A program made the translations under genes and the position numbers. A stretch of DNA of 20,379 nt from Alphaproteobacteria bacterium (GTDB lineage Bacteria; Pseudomonadota; Alphaproteobacteria; Rhizobiales; Hyphomicrobiaceae), in NCBI GenBank assembly GCA_005888525.1, contig VBAB01000106.1, positions 3,875-24,253 on the forward strand. Reading direction: 5' to 3'. This document shows, in pieces, positions 12,509-19,061 of this stretch. A model generated the notes under the pieces. The model was not told the origin of the DNA, ran no database searches, and was given only the letters and a program-made list of their open reading frames with translations. The stretch's first letter is position 1; every line of letters starts with the position of its first letter.

Positions 12509-12616
12509 GGCTTTGGCCCGTTTTGCGCGCGCACGGTAGCGGGATCGTGGGCAATCGATGCACGACTGGTCGGTTTCGGCAACACATCGAAGGTCGCAGC
12601 GCGTGCCAACTCATCC

Positions 12617-12657
12617 ATGCCACAATTGGCGTGATCTTTTGTAGAGAATTGCGGCAT
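12617..12657. repeat. Interrupted inverted repeat between divergent hig1-like gene and envC
   Basis: ATGCCACAATT (12617-12627) and AATTGCGGCAT (12647-12657) are complementary over 11 positions with one mismatch, separated by 19 bp. It lies in the 213-bp divergent promoter region. On the plus strand it is followed by AAGTTTTG, so an RNA hairpin is possible as well as a paired protein site. Confidence 0.5.
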
Positions 12658-12721
12658 AAGTTTTGATCCGGGGGCGATTCGCTGCGCCCCGATCGTTCGG
12701 CATGCATCCATCGAGGGCGGA

Positions 12722-14086
12722 TTGGCCAAGGACGTAGCGCACGCGCCGAGGACCGTGACCTGCGGGTGCATTGCCGTGGCCTGCACCGTTGCATTTCCTC
12801 TATTCGCGGCGGCGCAGGGTAGCGTGAGCCAGGACGAGGCCCGCAAACGCCTCGAAAGCGACCGCAGCCGGCTGGAGGCCACGGAGCGCCGCAGCAAGGA
12901 CCTGCAGGCCGACCTCAACAAGATCGCCTCGGAGCGCGAGCGCATCAATGCGCGACTCGTGGAGACGGCCAAGCTCGTGCAGCAGAGCGAAGGCCAGCTG
13001 AGCCTGATCGAATCCCGCCTGGGCGAGCTCGACGCGCAGGAGAAGCACCTGCGCGAGACGCTGGAGGCGCGGCACGGCTCGATCTCGGCGCTGCTGGGTG
13101 CCATGCTGCGCATGGGACGCAATCCGCCGCCGGTGATGGTGGCCAGCCGCAAGGACGTGCTCTCTGCATTCCGCAGCGGCACGCTGCTGACGCCGGTCCT
13201 GCACGAGCTCGGCGGCGAGGCCAAGGCGCTTTCCGAGCAGCTGAGCGACCTCAAGCGCGTCATGACGAGCATCCGCACCGAGGGGGACAAGCTGCGCGCC
13301 GAGACGGGTCGGCTGAACGACGCCCGCATGCGGCTCGCCGGACTGCAGGAATCGAAGCGCCAGACGCTTGCCGAGCGGCAGACCGAACTGTCCCAGGTGC
13401 GCCAGGCGGCAGCGGAGATCTCAAAGAGCGTCTCGGACCTGAGCGATCTGATCTCCAAGCTCGACAAGGAGGTGGCCGCGAAAACCGGGCTCGGGTCCTA
13501 CGAGCAGGAAGTGGCGGCAGCCGAGCCACCGGCTGAGACGAAGGCTGCCGGCGCTCCGGGCAGCCCCGATGAGCGGGGCACCTCCGTGGTGCTTGCGCCG
13601 AGCAGCGAGCGCGTGGCGATGCTGGCACCGGGCCGCATCAAGCCGGCGATGCCCTTTCCCGACGCCAAGGGCCTCCTGCCCTTGCCGGTGCAGGGCAAGC
13701 GCGTGCTGACGTTCGGCGAGAAGACCCAGAACGGCGGCCAATCCAAGGGCGTTATACTGGAGACGCGTCACGGTGCACAGGTCGTGTCGCCGAGCGACGG
13801 CTGGATCGTCTATGCGGGCGAGTTCCGCAGCTACGGCCAGCTCTTGATCATTAACGCGGGCGGGGGTTATCATATTCTTCTTGCAGGCTTATCTCAAATC
13901 GACGTGCAACTTGGTCAATTCGTGCTCGCCGGCGAGCCGGTGGGCGTGATGAGCACAGCCGCGAAAGGGCCGCAGGCCAAGACGCAGGAAAACGCCCCAA
14001 TTCTGTACATAGAATTCCGCAAGGACCAGCGGCCCATAGACCCCGATCCCTGGTGGTCGGATGCCTCTCGAAAGGTGCAAGGATGA
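12722..14086 (+). CDS. envC: EnvC-like murein hydrolase activator (degenerate M23/LytM)
   Basis: 454 residues, read from a TTG start with GAGGG just upstream; an in-frame GTG at 12755 is an alternative that still leaves the signal sequence. A signal peptide (TCGCIAVACTVAFPLFAAA, ending near residue 31) leads to a long Glu/Arg/Leu-rich coiled-coil region at about 35-115 and 190-270, then a low-complexity linker and a LytM fold at about 325-450 (VVSPSDGWIVYAGEFRSYGQLLIINAG, then HILLAGLSQIDVQLGQFVLAGEPVG). The zinc ligands of active M23 peptidases are not conserved: the HxxxD motif is missing and the usual LHFE reads LYIEF. This fits EnvC, which activates amidases rather than cutting peptidoglycan. 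Its stop overlaps the ctpA ATG. Confidence 0.9.
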   Translation: MAKDVAHAPRTVTCGCIAVACTVAFPLFAAAQGSVSQDEARKRLESDRSRLEATERRSKDLQADLNKIASERERINARLVETAKLVQQSEGQLSLIESRLGELDAQEKHLRETLEARHGSISALLGAMLRMGRNPPPVMVASRKDVLSAFRSGTLLTPVLHELGGEAKALSEQLSDLKRVMTSIRTEGDKLRAETGRLNDARMRLAGLQESKRQTLAERQTELSQVRQAAAEISKSVSDLSDLISKLDKEVAAKTGLGSYEQEVAAAEPPAETKAAGAPGSPDERGTSVVLAPSSERVAMLAPGRIKPAMPFPDAKGLLPLPVQGKRVLTFGEKTQNGGQSKGVILETRHGAQVVSPSDGWIVYAGEFRSYGQLLIINAGGGYHILLAGLSQIDVQLGQFVLAGEPVGVMSTAAKGPQAKTQENAPILYIEFRKDQRPIDPDPWWSDASRKVQG

Positions 14087-15468
14087 CGCGCAAATCGGAT
14101 TACGCATTCTGGACGTTCGTGATGCTGGCGTGCCTCGCCGGGGCCACGACGGTTCTGAATGTCACCCGGACCTATTCGGCCACCTCGACCAACTCGGAAA
14201 TCTACAAGCAGCTGGACTTGTTCGGCGACGTGCTCGAGCGCGTCCGCAGCGACTATGTCGACAAGCCGGACGACGCGATGCTGATCGATTCGGCGATCAA
14301 CGGCATGCTCGCCGCCCTCGACCCGCACTCGGCCTACCTGAACCCGAAGAACTACCGCGACATGCAGGTGCAGACGCGCGGCGAGTTCGGCGGCCTCGGC
14401 ATCGAGGTGACAATGGAGCAGGGCTCGGGCGTGGTGAAGGTCGTCTCCCCCATCGACGACACGCCGGCCGCCAAGGCAGGCCTGCAGACCAACGACCTCA
14501 TCACGCATCTGGACGGCGAGCAGATCGTCGGCCTCACGCTCGAGCAGGCGGTCGACAAGATGCGCGGGCCGGTCAACACGCCGATCACGCTCACCATCGT
14601 GCGCAAAGGCAAGGATGATCCCTTCGACGTCAAGATCGTGCGCGACGTCATCCGCATCAACGCCGTCAAGGCGCGGGCGGAAGGCGACGTGATCTACGTC
14701 AAGATCTCCACCTTCAACGAGCAGACGCATGCCAACCTGGTGAAGCAGGTCGACGCCCTGAAGAAGACGGTCAAGAACCTCAGGGGTTATGTTCTCGATC
14801 TGCGCGGCAATCCGGGCGGCCTGCTCGACCAGGCGATCGCCGTTTCCGACGACTTCCTCGACAAGGGAGCGATCGTGCTCACCAAGGGCCGGGGGCTGGA
14901 GGAGACGCAACGCGCCAACGCACGTCCCGGCGACATCACCGAGGGCAAGCAGGTCGTCGTGCTCATCAACGGCGGCTCGGCGTCGGCCTCCGAGATCGTG
15001 GCCGGCGCGCTGCAGGACCACAAACGCGCCATGGTCGTGGGTACGCGCTCGTTCGGCAAAGGCTCCGTGCAGACCATCATCCCGCTCGGTGGCGGCGCCA
15101 GCAACGGCGCCATCCGCCTGACGACGGCGCGCTACTACACGCCGTCTGGCCGCTCCATCCAGGCCAAGGGCATCGACCCGGACGTCATCGTCGAGCAGGA
15201 GCTGCCGCCTGAGCTGCAGTCCAAGTCGACCAACCGGATGCCCAGCGAGGCGAGCCTCAGGGGCCACCTGAAGGGCGAGACGAAGGACGGCAAGGGTGAA
15301 GGTTCGGGCTCGTCCAACTACGTGCCGAAGGAAGCGGAGAAGGACGCCCAGCTGCAGTATGCGCTGAAGATGCTGCGCGGCGAGCCGCTGCCGGCCACGC
15401 AGAAGGCCGAGGCGCCGAAGACCGATCCGGCCGTGCCGGCCCCGCAGCCTGCGCCGAAGCAGAAGTAG
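14083..15468 (+). CDS. ctpA: Carboxyl-terminal processing protease (S41 family)
   Basis: 461 residues. A periplasmic or membrane-anchored tail-specific protease that degrades or matures envelope proteins. An N-terminal hydrophobic anchor (about 8-24) is followed by the S41 N-domain, a PDZ domain (about 100-180, GEFGGLGIEVTM to IVRKG) and the protease core. The catalytic Ser301 lies in NGGSASASEI and Lys326 in SFGKGSVQT, with Gln330 following. YVLDLRGNPGGLLDQAI is the conserved core strand. The C-terminus is Pro/Lys-rich and low-complexity. I chose the ATG at 14083, overlapping the envC stop as ATGA with AAGG nearby; the frame extends upstream to 14053 without a reason to start there. envC-ctpA coupling is common in alphaproteobacteria. 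Confidence 0.96.
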   Translation: MTRKSDYAFWTFVMLACLAGATTVLNVTRTYSATSTNSEIYKQLDLFGDVLERVRSDYVDKPDDAMLIDSAINGMLAALDPHSAYLNPKNYRDMQVQTRGEFGGLGIEVTMEQGSGVVKVVSPIDDTPAAKAGLQTNDLITHLDGEQIVGLTLEQAVDKMRGPVNTPITLTIVRKGKDDPFDVKIVRDVIRINAVKARAEGDVIYVKISTFNEQTHANLVKQVDALKKTVKNLRGYVLDLRGNPGGLLDQAIAVSDDFLDKGAIVLTKGRGLEETQRANARPGDITEGKQVVVLINGGSASASEIVAGALQDHKRAMVVGTRSFGKGSVQTIIPLGGGASNGAIRLTTARYYTPSGRSIQAKGIDPDVIVEQELPPELQSKSTNRMPSEASLRGHLKGETKDGKGEGSGSSNYVPKEAEKDAQLQYALKMLRGEPLPATQKAEAPKTDPAVPAPQPAPKQK

Positions 15469-15479
15469 CGCGTTGACAA

Positions 15480-15506
15480 GGTGTCAGACCCTCCGGGCCT
15501 GACACC
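15480..15506 (+). terminator. Hairpin between ctpA and the first nudix gene
   Basis: GGTGTCAG (15480-15487) pairs with CTGACACC (15499-15506). Two further pairs after one mismatch close a 5-nt loop. It begins 11 bases after the ctpA stop and ends 10 bases before the chosen nudix ATG. No T-run follows, so it may be a partial terminator or a structure that limits access to the nudix start. Confidence 0.4.
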
Positions 15507-15516
15507 CTCATCATCG

Positions 15517-16026
15517 ATGCAAAGCGAACCCCTCGCCTACCGGCCCTGCGTCGGCGTCATGGTGCTGAACCGCGATGGCCGGGTTTGGATCGGCCGACGC
15601 CCCGATGCTCCGGCTGAGCCTGAAGGTCCCGGCACCTGGTGGCAGATGCCGCAGGGCGGCATCGACGCGAGCGAGGATCCCGCCAAGGCGGCGTTGCGCG
15701 AGCTGGAGGAGGAGACCGGCATCCGGTCGGTCGAGATCATCGCCGAAAGCCCCGCCTGGTACACCTACGATCTGCCGGCCGAGCTGCGGCCGAGGGCCTG
15801 GGGCGGGCGCTATCGCGGCCAGAAGCAGAAGTGGTTCGCAGCCCGCTTCACGGGGAGCGACGAGGAGGTCGCCCTGGTCCGGCCCGGACACCCGCAAGAG
15901 TTCGATGCGTGGCGCTGGGCCGGCATCGACGAGTTGGTAGGGCTGATCGTGCCCTTCAAGCGCGCCGTCTACGAGCAGGTGGTACGCGACTTCGCCGTCC
16001 TCGCCCGGCCACGAAGCCAGCCTTGA
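15517..16026 (+). CDS. RppH-like nudix hydrolase, first tandem copy
   Basis: 169 residues from the ATG at 15517; an in-frame GTG at 15481 would add 12 residues encoded by a hairpin, which I consider unlikely. RppH/NudH enzymes remove pyrophosphate from 5'-triphosphorylated RNA (or hydrolyse Ap4A) and trigger mRNA decay. It has YRPCVGVMVLNRDGRVWIGRR, WWQMPQGGID and a complete nudix box (GGIDASE...REL-EEE-TGI, about residues 47-69), then KQKWFAARF, EFDAWRW and VPFKRAVY, all RppH hallmarks. It follows ctpA, matching the ctpA-ialA order in Bartonella and relatives. It is about 60% identical by eye to the next gene. Compared with that copy it carries a few extra residues (RPDAPAEPEGPG) before WWQMPQGG. 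No clear Shine-Dalgarno is seen. Confidence 0.88.
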   Translation: MQSEPLAYRPCVGVMVLNRDGRVWIGRRPDAPAEPEGPGTWWQMPQGGIDASEDPAKAALRELEEETGIRSVEIIAESPAWYTYDLPAELRPRAWGGRYRGQKQKWFAARFTGSDEEVALVRPGHPQEFDAWRWAGIDELVGLIVPFKRAVYEQVVRDFAVLARPRSQP

Positions 16027-16116
16027 CCTGCCGGCGGCAATCTGCAGCGCGCCGTGCGGTTTGGCGTGACAAATCGCGCAAATCACTGAACAATCGCGGC
16101 AACCAGCATTTCCGCA

Positions 16117-16124
16117 AGAGGTGA
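16117..16124 (+). promoter_or_regulatory. Ribosome-binding site of the second nudix gene
   Basis: AGAGGTGA nine bases before the ATG at 16134; the match to the anti-Shine-Dalgarno is strong, unlike the first copy, which has none obvious. Confidence 0.65.
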
Positions 16125-16133
16125 CCCATCGCA

Positions 16134-16637
16134 ATGCTCGCCGAGAAGCCCCTGGATCTGCCCTACCGCCCCTGCGTCGGGATCATGCTGATCAACCGCG
16201 CGGGTCTGGTGTGGGTCGGGCGGCGACGGCCGAAGTGGGCGGGATACCGATCGGCTCACATCTGGCAGATGCCCCAGGGCGGCATCACACCCGGCGAGGG
16301 CGAGCGCGCGGCGGCGCTGCGCGAGCTCGAGGAGGAGACCGGGGTGGCAAGCGTCGAGCTGCTCGCGGAGGCGCCCGACTGGCTCAGCTACGATCTGCCG
16401 GCGGATCTGCTCGGCATCGCCCTGAAGGGCAGATACCGCGGGCAGAGGCAGAAGTGGTTCGCCATGCGCTTTACCGGCAAGGAGTCGGAGATCGACATCG
16501 CCCCGCGCGGTGGCCACAAGGCCGAGTTCGACGCCTGGCGCTGGGCGGACGCCGCCGAGCTGCCGCACCTCACCGTGCCCTTCAAGCGGCAGGTCTACTG
16601 CGACGTCGTGCGCGAGTTTGCGCCCTTCGTCAGGTAG
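16134..16637 (+). CDS. rppH: RNA pyrophosphohydrolase (RppH), second tandem copy
   Basis: 167 residues. It has the same family signatures as its neighbour: LPYRPCVGIMLINRAGLVWVGRR, IWQMPQGGI, an intact nudix box (GGITPGE...REL-EEE-TGV), SYDLPADL, GRYRGQRQKWFAMRF, EFDAWRW and VPFKRQVY. It starts the way canonical alphaproteobacterial RppH does and has the compact RRRPKWAGYRSAHIWQMPQGG loop, so of the two it looks the more standard RppH. A strong ribosome-binding site lies nine bases upstream. About 107 bp separate it from the first copy. It ends 21 bp from the oppositely directed suyB-like gene. Confidence 0.92.
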   Translation: MLAEKPLDLPYRPCVGIMLINRAGLVWVGRRRPKWAGYRSAHIWQMPQGGITPGEGERAAALRELEEETGVASVELLAEAPDWLSYDLPADLLGIALKGRYRGQRQKWFAMRFTGKESEIDIAPRGGHKAEFDAWRWADAAELPHLTVPFKRQVYCDVVREFAPFVR

Positions 16638-16658
16638 GCGCAGGCTCCTCGGCTTCCT

Positions 16659-17864
16659 TCAAGCGCTGCGGTAGAGCTTGGTCATGACGAATTCGCGATG
16701 GCCCAGCGCCTCGGCCGCCGTCAGCCGGCCGTTGGCGGTGCGGATGACCATGTCGATCAGCGCGTCGCCCGCCGTATCCAGCGTCTGCTCGCGGCGCAGG
16801 ATGCCGGTGACATCGAGGTCGATGTGCTCGCCCATGGTGCGCACCGTCTTGGGATTGCCCGAGATCTTGATGACGGGGACGATCGGGTTGCCGATCACAT
16901 TGCCCTGGCCGGTCGGGAAGGTGTGCACGGCGTAGCCCGCCGCCGCCATCAGCGTCACGCACTCGGCCGCCGCCGAGGATGTATCCATGTAATAGAGGCC
17001 GGGGCCGGCGGACGGCGTCTCGGCCGGCTCCAGCACCTCGATGTACTTGCACGTGCGCCCGATCTTCTCGAGGTTGCCGAGCGCCTTCTCCTCGATGGTG
17101 GTGAGCCCGCCGGCGATGTTGCCCTTGGTGGGCTGGCTGTCCATGAGATTGTCGGTCCGATGCGCCTCGATCACCTCGTCCTGATAGGCCTTGAATACCG
17201 CCATCCACTTCTCGCCGATCTTGGAATTGACGGCGCGCGACTTGGCGATGTGCTCCGCCCCGGTGATCTCGGAGGTCTCGCCGAAGACGCCGTAGATGCC
17301 CTTGGGGATCAGCTTGTCATACATGTTGCCGACCGTCGGGCAGGAAGCCAGGCCCGTCGTCGTGTCGCTCTCGCCGCACTTGGTCGACACCCACAAGTCC
17401 TCGATGGAGCATTCCTCGCGCTCGAGCTCGGAGGCCCAGTGCAGGAACTCCTTGGCCTTGTGGGAGGCCCTGGCGATGGTGGCGATGTCGCCGTGGCCTT
17501 CGATGCCGAAGCCGGCGACCGGCTTGCCGGTCTTGGCGATGCCGTCGACCACCCGTTTGGTCCAGCCATCCTCGATGCCGATGACGACGACGGCAGCCAC
17601 ATTGGGGTTGGAGCCGGTGCCGATCAGTGTACGGAAGTGCAAATCCAGATCGGCGCCGAACTGCAGCCGCCCGTAGGAATGCGGCAGCGCCAGGGTGCCC
17701 TTGATGTTGTTGGCCACGGCCTCGCTGGCGGCATTCGACAGATCGTCGAGCGGCAGGATGACGACGTGGTTGCGCACGCCGACCCGGCCGTTCTCGCGCC
17801 GCCAGCCGCGAAAGCTCGAGTTGCTGCCGGACTTGCGGCGCTTGCCATTGGATTTTGCAGCCAT
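16659..17864 (-). CDS. suyB: UxaA-family large subunit, probable (2R)-sulfolactate sulfo-lyase beta
   Basis: 401 residues of the D-galactarate/altronate dehydratase C-terminal family (UxaA/GD_AH_C). The N-terminus is Lys/Arg-rich (about 18 residues), then GWRRENGRVGVRNHVVILPLDD. The family landmarks are WVSTKCGESDTTTGLASCPT, FGETSEITGAEHI, DSQPTKGNIAGGLTTIEEKA, MDTSSAAAECVTLMAAAG and FPTGQGNVIGNPIVPVIKISGN. From memory of the subfamily, this pattern and the split from a small SAF-domain partner fit SuyB, which with SuyA splits (2R)-3-sulfolactate into pyruvate and bisulfite. Conserved cysteines may bind a metal or cluster. An alternative is a dehydratase for another hydroxy acid. AAGGG overlaps the suyA stop and serves the ATG, so the pair is coupled. 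Confidence 0.8.
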   Translation of the reverse strand: MAAKSNGKRRKSGSNSSFRGWRRENGRVGVRNHVVILPLDDLSNAASEAVANNIKGTLALPHSYGRLQFGADLDLHFRTLIGTGSNPNVAAVVVIGIEDGWTKRVVDGIAKTGKPVAGFGIEGHGDIATIARASHKAKEFLHWASELEREECSIEDLWVSTKCGESDTTTGLASCPTVGNMYDKLIPKGIYGVFGETSEITGAEHIAKSRAVNSKIGEKWMAVFKAYQDEVIEAHRTDNLMDSQPTKGNIAGGLTTIEEKALGNLEKIGRTCKYIEVLEPAETPSAGPGLYYMDTSSAAAECVTLMAAAGYAVHTFPTGQGNVIGNPIVPVIKISGNPKTVRTMGEHIDLDVTGILRREQTLDTAGDALIDMVIRTANGRLTAAEALGHREFVMTKLYRSA

Positions 17865-17878
17865 TGGTTAGGGGCCCT

Positions 17879-18166
17879 TCACCAGCGCTTGGTTTTGAGA
17901 TTCTGCACGTGCACGTGCTCGCCGACGTCCGTGTCGGCCACCATCTTGCCGATGTCCTCGCCGTACTTGATGACGGTGTCGCCCTTCTTGAGGGCCTTGA
18001 GCGCCACCTTGTGGCCGATGGGGATGTCGGCTTTGGCTTTGAGCTTCAGCGTTTTGTCGGTTTCGGTGATGACGCCCAGCATGTCGGCGCCCTTCTTGAG
18101 GCCCTCGACGACCACGACGCCGACGTTGTCCCGCGGGCTGTGGACCAGAAAGTGCGGTGTAGACAC
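17879..18166 (-). CDS. suyA: SAF-domain small subunit, probable (2R)-sulfolactate sulfo-lyase alpha
   Basis: 95 residues from a GTG at 18166 (STPHFLVHSPRDNVGVVVVEGLKKG). It is a single SAF domain (ADIPIGHKVALKALKKGDTVIKYGEDIGKMVADTDVGEHVHVQNL), the N-terminal module of altronate/galactarate dehydratases made as a separate protein, as in SuyA. AAGGGG lies seven bases before this GTG. A second in-frame GTG at 18214 also has a purine-rich AGGGAGG upstream and would add 16 residues (SHPNTGASRGTRGKR). I prefer 18166 because homologues begin close to the FLVH strand, and because the upstream -10-like TATAAG would start transcription near AGGGAGG itself. The stop lies 14 bp before the suyB start. 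Function rests on pairing with SuyB. Confidence 0.75.
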   Translation of the reverse strand: MSTPHFLVHSPRDNVGVVVVEGLKKGADMLGVITETDKTLKLKAKADIPIGHKVALKALKKGDTVIKYGEDIGKMVADTDVGEHVHVQNLKTKRW

Positions 18167-18173
18167 GCGTTTT

Positions 18174-18179
18174 CCCCTT
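18174..18179 (-). promoter_or_regulatory. Ribosome-binding site favouring the GTG start of suyA
   Basis: AAGGGG on the minus strand, seven bases before the GTG at 18166. The competing AGGGAGG (complement of 18222-18228) is seven bases before the alternative GTG at 18214. Confidence 0.5.
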
Positions 18180-18230
18180 GTTCCCCGGCTGGCGCCCGTG
18201 TTTGGGTGGCTCACCGTGTGGCCTCCCTAT

Positions 18231-18242
18231 TCTTATATAAGA
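18231..18242. promoter_or_regulatory. Palindrome TCTTATATAAGA, candidate operator between suyA and gntR
   Basis: A perfect 12-bp, AT-rich palindrome in an otherwise GC-rich 73-121 bp divergent region. It includes TATAAG on both strands, so it can be the -10 of the divergent promoters and at the same time a symmetrical site for the neighbouring GntR-family repressor. It lacks the GT...AC ends of the common GntR/HutC operator. Confidence 0.5.
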
Positions 18243-18287
18243 TAAGGGCGGCAATCCAGTCCCTCGATTTCGGTAAACGGGGCCTTC

Positions 18288-19013
18288 ATGAGCCTGCCCG
18301 ACAACAACGGCAGTCGCCCGCTCTACGCCCGCGTGCGCGAGCGCCTGATCGAGCGCATCCGGTCGGGCGAGTGGAAGCCCGGTCAGCTCATCGCCAACGA
18401 GTTCGAGATCGCCGCCGAGTTCGGGGTCAGCCAGGGCACGGCCCGCAAGGCGATCGGCGATCTGGCTTCGGAGGGACTGGTGGTCCGTCGGCAGGGTCGA
18501 GGCACGTTCGTGGTCGAGCACACGCCGGCGCACGTCCTCTTCCGCTTCTTCAATCTGTTCGACGCGGACGGCGTCGCGGTGGTCCCGGACAGCCGCGATG
18601 CGAGGTCCAGTCTCGCCCCCGCCAGCAGCGAGGAGCGCGAGGCGCTTGGCCTCGATGCGGGCGCACAGGTGATCCGCATCACGCGCATCCGCACCCGCGA
18701 TGGCGCGCCGTTCATCGCCGAGACGATCGCGCTGCCGGAAGCGCTGTTTCCGGGTCTCGTCGAGCAGGCGGAGATGCCCAACACACTCTACGACCTGTTC
18801 CAGAAGGCCTACGGCGTGCTGGTCACGCGCACGGACGACCACCTCTCCGCCGTAGCTGCCGACACGCAAACGGCGGCGACCCTCGGCATCGCGCCGGGCA
18901 CGCCCCTGCTGCGAATCGGCCGCATCGCCTTCGGACTAGACGACAGGCCGGTGGAATGGCGCGTCAGCCTGTGCCACCTGCCGGATGCGCACTACCTCGC
19001 GCGCAGCCGGTAG
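18288..19013 (+). CDS. GntR-family (HutC/UTRA) transcriptional regulator
   Basis: 241 residues. The N-terminal winged helix-turn-helix (about 12-77) is typical of GntR: PLYARVRERLIERIRSGEWKPGQLI, EFGVSQGTARKAIGDLASEGLV and RRQGRGTFV. The C-terminal UTRA effector domain (about 95-235) contains RITRIRTRDGAPFIAETIALPEALFPGL and the closing LLRIGRIAFGLDDRPVEWRVS. Such proteins are usually repressors released by a small-molecule effector related to the adjacent pathway. Divergence from the suyAB-like genes and the palindrome between them suggest it controls those genes, with sulfolactate or a related acid as effector; this is inference. A GGGG lies five bases before the ATG. Confidence 0.92.
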   Translation: MSLPDNNGSRPLYARVRERLIERIRSGEWKPGQLIANEFEIAAEFGVSQGTARKAIGDLASEGLVVRRQGRGTFVVEHTPAHVLFRFFNLFDADGVAVVPDSRDARSSLAPASSEEREALGLDAGAQVIRITRIRTRDGAPFIAETIALPEALFPGLVEQAEMPNTLYDLFQKAYGVLVTRTDDHLSAVAADTQTAATLGIAPGTPLLRIGRIAFGLDDRPVEWRVSLCHLPDAHYLARSR

Positions 19014-19026
19014 AGTGCGCTACCCA

Positions 19027-19055
19027 TTGACGCATGGGCAATTCCCCATGATACT
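19027..19055 (+). promoter_or_regulatory. Probable promoter of the coaBC gene, predicting a near-leaderless mRNA
   Basis: TTGACG (19027-19032), a 17-bp spacer and GATACT (19050-19055) match sigma-70 consensus at 5 of 6 and 4 of 6 positions. The predicted start is about 19061-19063, at the ATG itself. No Shine-Dalgarno is usable there. Confidence 0.5.
19033..19050. promoter_or_regulatory. Near-perfect palindrome in the coaBC promoter spacer
   Basis: CATGGGCAATTCCCCATG is an 18-bp dyad with one non-matching pair (19039/19044). It fills the space between the -35 and -10 elements, so a bound protein would block the promoter. Confidence 0.5.
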
Positions 19056-19061
19056 AGGCCG

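Noticed and set aside
16698..18245. Plus-strand 515-residue open frame
   Set aside because: Antisense to suyB and suyA; the protein has the low-complexity look of a shadow frame and no recognisable motif.
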